This document shows, in pieces, positions 26,897 to 38,514 of a stretch of 64,000 bases of DNA (within the stretch, counting starts at the first letter, position 1; each line of letters opens with the position of its first letter). A program made the translations under genes and the position numbers. The notes beneath the pieces are model-generated. The model was not told the DNA's origin. It saw nothing but the letters and a program-made list of their open reading frames with translations, and made no database searches. Source of the DNA: Cylicocyclus nassatus (Eukaryota > Nematoda > Chromadorea > Rhabditida > Strongylidae); the NCBI GenBank assembly GCA_958299035.1, contig CATQJL010000001.1, forward strand, positions 76,777,594-76,841,593. The letters run 5' to 3'.

Positions 26897-28641
26897 CAGG
26901 GTCAAGCAAGGGGTGTGGCACACGATCGCTGGTCACGACCCCCTCCCCCCTGATTGCTGTCTTAGGGCCGCATGCACTAACATCCCCGCGGGGAGGGGAT
27001 CGCAGCTTAAAAGAAAGCTTTATATTTCGAAACTCCAGATACCTGGATTTCACATTGTGTACCTATCCGTAAGTATTCCTATTACCCTTCACTATGAACA
27101 TGTTGAAGAGGAGCGAAAAGCTGTGCGAACCGCATTTTCCAGCTTTTGTATGATCCCTGATGATCCCCTTCGCTTTTCTTCAAAGTCATTTTTCTTTTTC
27201 CGAAGTTAACGAAGAATCTCCAGAGTTGTGCAGATTGTCTAACCCGACAGTGCTAAGCATGTTGCTGCTAAGAACAAATGATGTTTTGAGGTCATGAAAT
27301 TTGCGATGATCCACAGGTCGAAATTTGAGGCTTACCGAAAAATTCGACTTTTCAAAAACTCATTTGTTCTCATCAGCAACATGCTTAGCAGTATTGTGTT
27401 AGAAGTTCAGTACAACTTTGGAAGGTTTTCGTTAACTTCGGAGAAAGAAAAATGACTTTAAAGAAAACCGTCGGGATCATCAGGGATCATACAAAAGCTG
27501 GAAAATGCGGTTCGTACAGCTTCTCGCTCCTCTTCAACATGTTCATAGTGAAGGGTAGTAGGAATACTTAAGGATAGGTAGACAGCGTGAAATCCAGATA
27601 TCCGGATCTTCAGGATATAAAGCTTTCTTCTGAAGCTGCGATCCCCTCCCCGCGGGGATATTAGTGCATGCGGCCCTTAGTAAGACCCCCCCCTTTGAAC
27701 TATATACCTAAGATAGCATTACCAGAGTTGAGAAAGAGGTCAGGCACAAGTCTTTCGAACCCCCCCCCCCCCCATGAAAGCCCTCAAACGACCCCTTCTT
27801 CCTCCTCTTAATCTGTGGGCCTCAAAGTGTGACATTCTGAAGGACACCATCTTTTTCTAGAGAGTTTTCAGATTTCTGGGAGCTGTACGCCCGATTTTCT
27901 GTGACTGCAGTTTACAATCACGCGTAATTTGACGGCTGATTTTGATCTGAATGGGCATATTTAAAGGGCCAGAATTTTCTTATGGGTGGGGCGTTCGGCT
28001 CCAAATTTCCAATGTAGCAAGAAGAAGCTATGTGCTCAATACTCATATCAGCAATAAAGTGCTTTCTGGATTTTGAAAGCAAGTTAAGGGGGTGTGCCGC
28101 ACCCCAACTATATCAAAAAAACATTTTTAGCGGACACTCTTTATATGAATCGATAGCTAAACCTTGTAGATTCCATAGGACTGTTTGGAGCCTGGTTTTT
28201 CTTCTTAGCTCTAAGTAATATTTGGTGAAAGCACAGCGATCAAAAGCGAAAAATGGGAAAACGAGATTTTGGTTGGCTTCTAATTCCACAGTTTGCTGGT
28301 CTTCTGAAGCGGGATTTCTGAGATGGACAAAGAAGGAGTAGTGCTTTGTCTTGAGTGCAAAAACGGATAGCTAATTCACCTTTGAAACAAAGTTACCCAT
28401 GTTGGAATTTGACCATTTCATTTAGGTAGCCTAGTATCTTGAATCTTCAGAATTCGCTCACACTTTGTCCACGGGGGTTAATTGACATGCTAATTATGGA
28501 TATGTTGCCGATTATGTTTGACAGGGCCTTCAAGTAATGCTATCTTAAGTGTATAGTTCAGGGGGGCCTTATTAATTAAGACTGCAATCAGGGGGGGGGT
28601 CGTAACCAGCGATCGTGTGCCACACCCCTTGCTTGACCCTG
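26897..28641. mobile_element. hAT-like host element, copy 1, with nested palindrome
   Basis: The ends CAGGGTCAAGCAAGGGGTGT and the complement of acaccccttgcttgaccctg match for about 60 bp, through a poly-C run. A second copy at 61145..62390 has a perfect 8-bp duplication. Here the flanks are GCTATGAG and GTTATGTA, only partly matching. The interior is shared with the second copy (for example gtgtgccgcacccca). A 712-bp palindrome is inserted at 26965..27676. Confidence 0.88.
26965..27676. mobile_element. Palindromic Harbinger-like element, TSD TTA
   Basis: It starts GGGCCGCATGCACTAA and ends with the exact complement, flanked by TTA (26962..26964 and 27677..27679). The sister host copy at 61145 reads cttaataagacc across the site, that is, uninterrupted. 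Arms of about 330 bp pair closely, including gaagttaacgaa and the run from gatcgcagctt. TTA target and GGG termini fit PIF/Harbinger (Tourist-type). A truncated relative occupies 62399-64000. Confidence 0.93.
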
Positions 28642-28649
28642 GTTATGTA

Positions 28650-29592
28650 TTAGGTTGTCAAGAAAATAATGTCCTTTTTTATTTGCTTGCTTTAACAAAG
28701 CAACCAGACTCAACCCGACAAAGGATAAGGGAAACTGTTCGATAGAGCAAAGCAAGCTCTACAGGATGGCACTAATGTCTTTGCGCCATGCTCGATCCAC
28801 GGAGAGTTCGAACTCAAAATCTAAAGATTTCCAAATGCCCAAAAAATCGAAAAAAATCAGGTCCTCGTCTAAATAATTTCTACGGACCTCCCACTCGCTC
28901 ACGTCATTACTATCGATGTCTGATATCCATATGTGCGATTGCCGTATTTTTTCCTTGGCTAGAAACTGAGAAAACAAAAATTTCCCTGATTTTCTCAAAG
29001 CAATGCTGAGCCGTTTTTGCATATGTAGTTCTATACTACAAGCCTAGGTAAGTATAACTGTAGATTTTCAGCCCATTCCAAGCGGTAGTTTTCGAAAAAT
29101 AACGTCGAAATTTTTCATTTCAGTTTCGGTGCTAAAATCGGCATTTCTCGAAAAGTACCGCTCGAAATAGGCTGAAAACCTACAGTTATGCTTACCTAAG
29201 ATTGTAGCATAGAAATACATATGCAAAAACTGCTCAGCATTGCTTGAGAAAATCAGGGAAATTCTCGTTTTCTCAGTTTCTAGTCAAGGAAAAAAATACG
29301 GCAATCGCACATATGGATATCAGATATCTATATTATTGATGTGAGTGAGTGGGAGGTCAGTAGAAAATATTTGGCGGAAGATCTGATTTTTTTCGATTTT
29401 TGGGCATTTGGAAATCTTTAGATTTTGAGTTCGAACTCTCCGTGGATCGAGCATGGCGCAAAGACATGAGTGCCTTCTTGTTGAGCTTGCTTTGCTCTAT
29501 CGAACAGTATCCCTTACCCTTTGTTGGGTTGAGTCTGGTTGCTTTATTAAAGCAAGCAAATAAAAACGGACATTATTTTCTTGGCAACCTAA
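28650..29592. mobile_element. Palindromic mariner-like element
   Basis: TTAGGTTGTCAAGAAAATAA begins the element and its near complement ends it at TTGGCAACCTAA, with TA on both sides. It inserted eight bases after the hAT host element, in its right flank. Arms of about 450 bp are closely complementary. A single arm is present at 56075..56547, and related ends frame 40571..42316. Confidence 0.92.
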
Positions 29593-30171
29593 TAGAAAGT
29601 GAAAATCAAATGATTTTTATGACTTTATTTCTGATCCGCCTCAAATAGCTCTCCAGGTGTCGAAGCCACCTAACCGAAAAGTTTGACACTTTTTTAGTTT
29701 ACATAACATTTTCATAATTTTTCGTACATACTTCTAACTCCCCATTGGTCATCTAAACACTAATGCCTACATAATTTTCTCCTAGCTGTAAATAGCCTTG
29801 GATTTTCCTTGCATTGCTAGCATAGGAACGGTGAATTGTGAGCTTCGCAAAAGATCGGTAGGGCTGCAATGAGCATTTGAACATATCTGGAAGAGAAATT
29901 GGAGTAAAAGAGGAGAGGGAGGGTATTGTGTGCGTAAGCAACGTGTAAGCATTACTGAACCATCAAATTTGGTGAGTACCTCTGCGACGATGACAGCAAG
30001 AAAGTACAAAAATCAAAGAATTTGTAAGCAATTCTAGGTTGCTTCTGCGCTATTGGGAGCATCCAGGTTGCGAGGAATCAAACAAATTTATAATTTTCCT
30101 CTTTCCTGACTTAGTTTTCCGATTGTACATGAATCTATCCGTCAGATCAAGGTTTACCCATGATACTCACT
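29593..30171. other. Intergenic, nothing recognised
   Basis: AT-rich spacer without gene or repeat partner. Confidence 0.35.
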
Positions 30172-30175
30172 TTAA

Positions 30176-30732
30176 AGGCAGTGGCTCGGCAAATCTCAAC
30201 CTAGTCAATGCGCCTACTGGGGTTATTCAATACGCTGATCCCGAAAATCCACTTTTGAAAGCGTGAAAACTGCGAAAATGAGCGTTTTTCAATGCCATTC
30301 CCTTTGGAATTGGACGAGTGGAGCAAGGCCTATGACGCTAAATCGTTGCAGGACCCAATGGTTATAGAGTTGCGGCGGACGGGCAGAGGACTATATGTCG
30401 CCGAAAAAGGGCGGTCCCCGCAGTTATTTGCGACAAATACGCCCCCTTGTACATGCGCGGACGTGCGTTCCTGCAGGAAATCCGCGCGGGACTCTTCCAA
30501 ATTCGGCGACATATAGTCCTCCACCCGCGGCGGACAGCTTCCAGTGGTGAAAAGGAAATTGCCAACTCGTCCAGTTGCGTGTAGGATTACCCTGCGCGTG
30601 TAGGTTTGAGAGCGATTTTCTCGGCATGAAAAGCATGCTGTGCAACCGGGATTGCACTGTTTTCATACTTGGGCGACAAGGAACCTACCGCGTTGAAATC
30701 CCGAGTTGTTGGATTTTGCCGATCCACTGCCT
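30176..30732. mobile_element. piggyBac-like MITE, copy 1 (TTAA), with nested MULE-like MITE
   Basis: The ends AGGCAGTGGCTCGGCAAATC and the near complement gattttgccgatccactgcct are flanked by TTAA and TTAC. Removing the nested 146-bp insert and its duplication leaves about 402 bp, close to copy 2 (407 bp). Confidence 0.85.
30381..30526. mobile_element. MULE-like MITE, 9-bp TSD GCGGCGGAC
   Basis: The ends GGGCAGAGGACTATATGTCG and the complement of cgacatatagtcctccaccc are flanked by perfect 9-bp copies of GCGGCGGAC (30372..30380 and 30527..30535). The related elements at 31376 and 47846 lack it and read gcggcgggcagc across the site. A 9-bp duplication is typical of Mutator-like elements. Confidence 0.93.
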
Positions 30733-30795
30733 TTACCCAAATTTTGCCGCTTTGCATTGCTACGCCCCTTGTTTTTCGATTTTTGCTGTTTTAAG

Positions 30796-31192
30796 GCCCG
30801 GACATATCCGTCACGAGGCAATCGTCGCGATTTGTAATCGCTGGGAACTAGAGACGAAAACGCGCGAAGGATCGCTAATCACTCGGATATGGGGCATACC
30901 TCTGAAGCAATTTGTGCATTCTCACACTACACTAAATTTTGTTATCAATTTGCGGAGTCGTTAACAAATAACAGAGAAATGACTAAAAACCAATACATTC
31001 GGAGACTACTGGACTCATTCGCACTCCTTATGCAAAAAACTAGCTTCAAAAAGTAAAAGACCATCATAAAATCGTTTGGAAAGGAATCCCAATTCAAGCT
31101 ATGCGTCGCGTCGTGCATTTGAAATGAACGACGCGAATTCGCTGAGATGAGCGACAGTCGCGGCGATTTTGCTCGGATGGGTATGGCCTAGC
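30796..31192. mobile_element. Possible MITE with degenerate TIRs
   Basis: The left end GGCCCGGACATATCCG..AATCGTCGCGA and the complement of the right end GGCCATACCCATCCG..AATCGCCGCGA align with gaps. No target duplication was identified. Confidence 0.4.
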
Positions 31193-31375
31193 AAAAACGG
31201 TCAGCGATGCGTCGCGCCGGAGTAGCACTAACGGGAATCCTACGCACGTGTGACACTTGTCCTCTAGCAGAGCTCGCGACGCGATGGATCGCTGTTTGGT
31301 ATGCCCGGCCCTTTATCTCTGGAATCCTTCTCGCTCTACCCAGGGTCCCTGATGGGTTCGTCCGCCTTGGGTTAA

Positions 31376-31782
31376 AGGCAGTGGCTCGGCAAATCTCAAC
31401 ATAGTCAAATTTCCGCTTACCTGGGGTTATTCAATACTTTGATTCCGAAAATCCACTTTTGAGAGCTTGAAAATGCCAAAAACGAGCGTTTTTCAATGCC
31501 CTTCCCTTTGGAATTGGACGAGTACTGCAAGGCTGATGACGCCGAATCGTTGCAGGACCCAATGGTTATAGCATTGCGGCGGGCAGCCTCCAACGGTGAG
31601 AAGGAAATTGCTAACTCGTCCGGATGCGTGTAAGAATGACCTGCGCGTGTAAGTTTGAGAGCAATTTTCTCGGCAAGGAAGGCATGCTATGCAACCAGAA
31701 TTTCACTGTTTTCATACTTGGGCAATAAGGAGTTCTACCGCGTTAAAATTTTGAGTTGTTGAGTTTTGCCGAGCCACTGCCT
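31376..31782. mobile_element. piggyBac-like MITE, copy 2
   Basis: AGGCAGTGGCTCGGCAAATC starts it and ccgagccactgcct ends it, flanked by TTAA and TCAA. It is uninterrupted at the site where copy 1 carries the MULE-like insert. Confidence 0.85.
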
Positions 31783-32151
31783 TCAAGTTGCTCAGCCAGC
31801 CCGCGATAAATTGTTACATACCCATGCGTTCGTGTGAGAGAAGAACCTCGGTGGAGACCCACTCACTTCTCGGAGATGGAGAGCGACCTGATCATCCAAG
31901 GAACAATGTGATCTAAGCCCGAGTTTGTTTTCTTTTCGGCACACTTTCATGCATGTATTACAAGTGAAATAAATCAATAAATCCCTTGTGTTTCCTACAT
32001 TTTATTCTTTGTCGTTCGATGTAAAGTGTAAGATGTAAAGTATTAGCGTATTCGCAACATCACAAAAGGTATTTCGTAACTTGTTGCCATTCTCAAAAGC
32101 AGCCTAGGGCAGCCAGGGCCCTGTCCTGTCTGAATCATGTCAAAGAAAGTA

Positions 32152-32366
32152 TCCTATTTCCAGGTGTATAAGCCGCACTTTTTCAAACTTTCAAACGAGC
32201 TGCGCAGCTGCTTCATTGTGTTTTGAGAAGCGATCCTTATGCCGCACAATTCTTTCTGGCAATACGCAGCACATATAGGGCCCTTCGGTTCCGAGGTCCT
32301 TTGATGTGTTCGGGCTAGTCGATGTAAGCTAGGACCACCCCGAGGCTTATACACCTGAAAATAGGG
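32152..32366. mobile_element. Tc1/mariner-type MITE (215 bp), copy 1
   Basis: The ends TCCTATTTCCAGGTGTATAA and the complement of ttatacacctgaaaataggg match. The segment gctaggaccacccc near the right end is shared with the 217-bp element at 61241..61457. Flanks are TA and TG. Confidence 0.75.
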
Positions 32367-33265
32367 TGAAGGTTCCTAAACTTGGCAGTGTTTCCTTTAT
32401 GGTGTATTTGGTGGCTATGATGCCAAACGCCAATTTTTGATAAGCTTTACAACAATGGCCACCTACATTTATAGCAGGAGCATTGCCAAATCGCTCAACT
32501 GCATCGCGCAATTCATACAAGACTTCAGTAGGCACAAAGACAACGTAGCAATGCCAAAAGTTCTTCAGTAAACATTGTAATATTCATCTCTTCGTGGCTG
32601 CAAGTGATGTGAATGCACATTATCGCAGGCAACCTCAAAAAGCATTAAAAACGCAAGTGCAGCCTCAAACCTGATGCAATGAGTAGGTTTTGTACAGCGT
32701 TTTTTATTCCATAGCCAAGAGTTTAGTTTTCTTTTCAAGTGCCTACTAAAAAAGGGTCTCAAGTTTTTGAAAAAATAGTTTATTTCTACAATAGCAATAG
32801 ACAGTCTCTGCACATTTTTTCACTTTCTCCGTATCACTCTCATTTGTCGCGCGTTTTGCAACACTTTTGAGTGCTTCTTCTTCACTCCACTTAAGAGCCG
32901 AGAAACCTTGATATATTTTGTTGCCATCGTCTGTCTACGTATGTAGATTCGACACTACGTTAAGTGGAGCACAAGGTCGGAGGCGACCGGATCTGAGCCT
33001 CACCAAGGGCAGTATATTATTTAAGAGTGGCAAACGCTGATTGGTGTCTACGCCAAGGTCTTGTAATTCTTCGAACTTTCTTGAGTTGCATAATATCAAT
33101 GTGGTTTCTATCACTTTATATTCTATATCTACATAGCGGTAGCTCAGTTTCCAAAAAGCATAACCATATTTGCCTACCCTCATTTCAGCTTTCAGTGTAA
33201 GGAATCACTTGACCATCCTTCGAATCCAATTCACACCCTTCCCATAGTAAAAATCTAGCTATACT
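32367..33265. other. Intergenic, nothing recognised
   Basis: AT-rich spacer with several 60-80-codon frames on the minus strand, none with a recognisable domain. Confidence 0.35.
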
Positions 33266-33495
33266 CAGGGCCCGACAAGTATTTGTTTCTAGGCTTCTTG
33301 AAAACGTAGTCCCCCTTGACTTTCGCGAATACGAAGTCCTCTTTGATTCTCAGACCTAAACGTAAAGACCCTCAAAAACGAAACGTAAACTAAGAAAAAC
33401 GTCGCTATTTTTGGCCACAAAAACGATATCCCCTTTGCTTTTGCGCCCCAAAAACGAAGTCCAGCCTGCTTCCATACGATTTGCGCTGGGCTCTG
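33266..33495. mobile_element. hAT MITE, diverged copy of the 23579 family
   Basis: The ends CAGGGCCCGACAAG and the complement of gcgctgggctctg resemble the CAGGGCTCGGCAC family. Internal aaacgatatcccctttgc and aacgaagtcc motifs are shared. The flanks GCTATACT and GTTATGCT match at 6 of 8 positions, consistent with an old duplication. Confidence 0.75.
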
Positions 33496-34189
33496 GTTAT
33501 GCTTTCCAAATCTTCGCGCATAAAAAAGTGTATTCATAAGTGTGCAATTGCGTATATCCGAGGCGGATAATGTACCTTTGATTGCATCTGCAAAAAAAGC
33601 AAAATGTTAGGCAATAGAGATGCACATAAAAATGCACATGAAAATTTTTCCTAACTCGCATAGGTGTAAACTTCTAATAACTTAATTTTTTCAAATATGA
33701 AATGAAATTCATACTCGGCGCAACAAGCAATTCTCTTTTTCACTACCGTAATCTGCTATACGGTAATGGTGGGCGCACATCAAACGAGTAGAACAATTAT
33801 ACACATGTCTACGACCGCGATAGATCACGGATTTTCAACTAGGATGTGCTTTGGGTTAGATAAATTGTTTGTTTTTCTCCAAGAGAAAATTTTAGGAGTC
33901 ATGCAATAAACAAAAAAAAATCTGCGCTCTGGTAGCATAGCTGTATTCTATCCAGAGCATATTTTCGGGCAAAGAAAAGGTTTTTTACTCGGATGTTGAG
34001 GCAAATTTTTTAAAATCTTCTTTCCATTTAGCAGGTATACTGCAGATTTGCTGCCGCATTACAATTCGTCAGCAAATAATTGTGACTATTGAACTTAACA
34101 GCCACCATACCCTACATACGTAAACGATATACACCAGATTTTCGCCTTGCTGTTTTCCTTTTAAATCGGAAATGGTCCTTCCAAAAATA
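33496..34189. other. Intergenic, nothing recognised
   Basis: AT-rich spacer of about 0.7 kb. No gene, RNA gene or repeat partner was recognised. Confidence 0.35.
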
Positions 34190-35723
34190 TTAGGGTGATC
34201 GGTAAAAAAATGGGGCACCTAGAGAATAAATGTAGTTTTCTCAAAAAAAGTGTTTAAAATTCCCAATTCTGATAGACATTAGAATATGTTATTCTCTTTC
34301 AGATAATACCCATGTAAGGTCATTTATACAAGGTGTCCCAAAAGTAAGTACACACTTTTAATAGTGAATATCTCTCTTCCCAATGGGTCTTTTTTTGCCA
34401 GACAAGCACCATTCTGTAGAGGAGGCTTTAACTTAGATTGCATTATCGATAGAGTCATCGATCGCTCTTCGCTACTGTAGGATTACGGTAAGAACTTCCA
34501 GCATGTGGAATCACTGTGAAATATGCCATCTGACAAAATTTCCTTCAAAAAATCTGAAAAATCGTGTACTACGGTTTTCACGCACGCTGATTCCAATACA
34601 CAACTTTTTACAAGTGTTTTCAGCTTTTTTGGCAGTGTAATCACATTTCTGACAAATACTAATTCGGTTATTACGGTTTACGTGGGATAACTTTGGAAAG
34701 AAGCATCACTGTAAAGTGGAGATTTCGTATTTGAAATCAGCGACTTCCATTCCCATAGTGTAAGAGTTTTCGGATTGTTTGGTTTCGTTTCGAGGCTGAT
34801 TATGGCCCTCTAATGGCCTAAAATCCTTGTCGAAGTTCCTACAGTAATCTTACAGTAATGAAAAGTTATCAATAATTCGCTTGATACTGGAAATCTAAGT
34901 TTATGCCTCCTCTACAGAATGGTGCTTGAATGGTGGAAAAGGACACAATGGGAAGAGAGATATTAACGATTGCAAAGTGTGTACTTACTTTTGGGACACC
35001 CTGTATAATTTATAATTTTTATACTTGCTGAAATGCAAAGTTAATCACTTCGACAATATGAAATTTGAGCAATATCTGCGCAGTGAAACATGTGAGACCA
35101 CCCAAAGTACCACTGCTGGAGTGGGTGGTGAGACAGTTACCAAACCCACGACGGTTGGTGGCCTCAACTTCCAAAGCAGGAGATATGGTCATTAGCAGCT
35201 TCGAGAACGAAGATATGCGTTATTCAGTTCCTTGCAGGTGAACGCATGTTTTGTAGGTACCATTAGAGCTTTTAACGCTCTGTCCATCCATGTGCGGATT
35301 GTCTCAGATTTTATCTATTTTCGGAAAATATAGGCAAAACATGATTTTTGGCTTTCTATTGCGCCGAAAATAGCTATTTTTCAGGTTTTTTCGTTTTTTT
35401 TCTAAAATTGAAAAGAAATTGCATGCGTTTAACATACATTTGAAAGAGCATGAAAAGCTCTTTCGAATGGTATGTCATTTGCTTTACGACTTTACGGTAT
35501 AGCAGTGCAAGATTGAGAGTTGTTCAAAAAAACCCTGTCGGAGCTCTCCACTACGCCACGCGTACTGTTATGAGAGAGGAGCGGTAACGCGTTGCCAGAA
35601 TAATAGGCGAAGGTCGGTTATGTAAACCAAGTTTGAGTTGCAGCTTGCTTGTTGTTGGTGAGAACAAAAAATCTCAAAATGTAATAAAAATCAAGGTGCC
35701 CCATTTTTTACCGTTGACCCTAA
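34190..35723. mobile_element. Mariner-like element with nested Tc1/mariner insert
   Basis: TTAGGGTGATCGGTAAAAAA at the left and the complement of ttttttaccgttgaccctaa at the right are flanked by TA. The motif atggggcacc is also mirrored just inside. A second TIR element occupies 34329..35003. No intact transposase frame was seen. Confidence 0.85.
34329..35003. mobile_element. Nested Tc1/mariner MITE with CARGGTGTCCCAAAAGTA TIRs
   Basis: It starts CAAGGTGTCCCAAAAGTAAG and ends acttttgggacaccctg, flanked by TA. Inner motifs caccattctgtagaggaggc and gcctcctctacagaatggtg are also inverted, so it folds back on itself. It is related to 37088..37963. Confidence 0.88.
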
Positions 35724-37087
35724 TATAACAACGCGCGTCTTTTTGGGTCCACAAGATGGTTTTTTTCTGTTCAGAGGGAAGAAGACTTTTTATTTAGTTT
35801 AGCGAAGGTTCGACCTTTTTATATTCTCATCATAAGAGCGAAACAAAATTGTGTGAAAGTCTCGAAAACTCTCAGAATGACTATCTAACTTTAATTACGG
35901 CTAATATGTGTCCCTATATATACAATGCACAATTCAAAGGAAGACCTTTTTTGGTCTTAAAGCCTTCCTTTGCTGTTTTTCTCAATTTGTACGCTCTTTC
36001 AGACACAACAGTTCAAGAGAGTAACTAAGTGTACGCACTTGTTACCCGAAATGCCTACGATCCATAGCCATTGTCCTGGAAATTGTGCAGTTGCACATAT
36101 CAGCGAATAGAATTACTATTAGATATTAGGTCGTTGCATAGTTTTTTTGAACAATCTCTCCCCCCCTCCCTTCCCTCTGAGAGACTCTAGAGACTTCGGC
36201 AGACGGATTTGTCGGAAGGGCAACTCATTGACAATATGAAATTATGGAAGACAACTCAATGACATCATTCAACCTTCACAAACACGAATTACAGTAACTT
36301 GAAAAGCAATCTTTTGATGCCACTTCAGTTTCAATTTTTCTTTATCGTCTAAAAATTCTCACTTAGGGGTTCCTAAAGCATTGATGGTAGCGCGAGGGCA
36401 CTGTTTGACAACTTCAATAATGCAGACCTTTATTTTGCCAAAATTCGACAAAATTTTGAAAAACCCAAAAATCGGATTCTTCATAAACATATATCGAAGA
36501 ACAACCTTCCACTTTTGAGCTGAGGTGTAAAGGCATAATACTGTATTACTGAAAGCACAAAAAAGCACTAGGCTCTAGCATGCCTTTTTGGCAGGAAGAA
36601 GAGTAAAATGAAATCGTTACATACACTTTCCAGCTAATAACACCTCAACAGCTTATTCACAAATACCGGCTTAGGGCTATGCAAATAAGAGTTGCAAGTG
36701 CCTGACGCAACTCTATGAGCGTAGCCGACGCATATTCGGTTTGGAAATCCAGATTCAGACGCATGTTGCGAACTTGTTTCAGCGCACATCTCTGAATAAT
36801 TTCGACACTGTTCCAAGCAACTCTCTTTCTTCCTAGCAACGTGCCAGGTATCAAAATAATTCAAAAATTTCTGCTCATGAACCTTAACCTCCATTTTTTT
36901 ATGTCCTAATTCTCATTCATCTCTCATCTCTAGATTTTCTTTGAGTTTTTGGGAGTGACAGGGTCAATATGGCGACACTTCGGAAGTTACAGCTTTTCAA
37001 TGAACCAACCTAAAATGTTGCCAAAACTGGGTCGGAAAAATTTCAACAATTTCAAGATTTTATTTTTGTAAGTAGATGATACGTATA
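35724..37087. other. Intergenic with a possible transposase remnant
   Basis: On the minus strand at 36634..36894 an 86-codon frame contains FLNYFDTWHVARKKES, similar in form to the Y-D-x-W-H motif of some transposon-encoded proteins. The similarity seems to switch frame soon after. A lone ATTAGGTCGTTGCATAG at about 36127 resembles a mariner end without a partner. Nothing else was recognised. Confidence 0.3.
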
Positions 37088-37963
37088 CAGGATGTCCCAA
37101 AGTATGTATACGTTGACAGTGGTCACTTATATTGATTTGTACATCGAAAAATGTGACTTCCAATGCTTGTTCAAAAACTGTCTTCCATACTGCGAAACGA
37201 TAACCTGGATGGAGTTATGATTACTTCTTCAAGAATGAAATGAGCTCTGCGGGGTCAAAGTCATGAATAAAAAATTTTCTTTTCTTTTTTGGTTGCAGAA
37301 TACGATCTAAATGCTATAGATACAACAATACTCCCTCTGAGATTCTCTTTAATAGCATTAAACAGTAAACCAGAACAAATGTGGTGTTTAACTACCCGGA
37401 AGTACGCAAATTTTTGGCGGAAAAAGGTTCATAACTTCCATCAGAAGACCGTTTCGCAGATAGGGAGGCAGCTTCGGAATCAGCGTTTTGAGATGCATCT
37501 TATGGTATACATCGCATTTCGAATGGCCGTGGTCACCAAGTATTCTTCCCTTAAACCACTCTACTTAGAGTCGCTTAAGCCAAAATGAACCTTGCAATTT
37601 ACTACCGCAATGCTTCCTTTATAACTTATGCCAGGTGAACAGCAATGGATGTCCTTACAATGCTCGCTAAACTTGTGATTACACCATTTGAAAAGCTTCA
37701 CAACTCTTGAAAGTTGAATAACGAAATCAGCGCGCGAGAATTCTATGATACCCTACTTTCTAAAATTTTTGGAAAACTTTTTTGAAAACGACTAATTACG
37801 ATGATACAAGGCCAATGTTCCTACCGTTACTTTAGAGTAAAGCGAAAAAATCGGGGATTCGCTCCGTATACAAAGATGAGCTGAAGCTAGCTCTACAGAA
37901 TGGTGCCTGAAGTTGGGCAGAAGAGAGATATTAACGATGTATACATACTTTTGGGACATCCTA
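37088..37963. mobile_element. Tc1/mariner MITE with CAGGATGTCCCA TIRs
   Basis: CAGGATGTCCCAAAGTATGT begins it and acatacttttgggacatccta ends it, flanked by TA. The segment ctacagaatggtgc near the right end is shared with 34329..35003. A 99-codon frame inside (37289..37588) has no recognised domain. Confidence 0.85.
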
Positions 37964-38351
37964 TATACCGATTAACTACAACTCGTTATTCAAAAAAAAA
38001 AGAGATTTATGAGAACCTTCTCTTCAAATGTAAAATAGTCATGTTGTGACCCACTCTCAGATGGATCTTCAAAACTAAACATGATTTCAACTTCAAACCG
38101 ATAATTTTCATGGGACAATTTTCATGCTATATGAGTATCAAGATTTCAATTGCAAAGTCAATTTATCGATAAATTTTCATAGCTTCAAACTCGCATTCGA
38201 CACGGGTTCTTTTTTTGTAGAGACTTGTTTACGAAACCAACCAAGACCCAAATTTTGTTGAGCTTCCTGATTAGTGAATCTCAGTAATTTTATCAACTTT
38301 TTTCTTCAAATTTTAGCACCTCGAAAATGCAACAATTTCCTTTCTTAACCA
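37964..38351. other. Intergenic, nothing recognised
   Basis: AT-rich spacer of about 390 bp with no gene or repeat partner. Confidence 0.35.
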
Positions 38352-38514
38352 TTGATTGACTGGCTTGGCTTCTGGAACGCGGGACTTTGTGACCTAATTA
38401 AGGCCGCTCGCGCCTGCGGCACAATCTGCGTTTCCCCGCGCGCGTGCTCTCTTGTCATACCTAGCCTTAATTAAGTCACGAAGCCTCGCCTTCCAGCCGC
38501 CAAGCCTGTTGAAT
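38352..38514. mobile_element. Short MITE family D, copy 1
   Basis: This unit of about 165 bp has inverted ends (ttgactggcttggcttctgg / cagccgccaagcctgttgaa), inner inverted gacctaattaaggc / gccttaattaagtc, and a GC-rich centre. Copies lie at 39211..39372 and 44326..44484. Confidence 0.7.
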
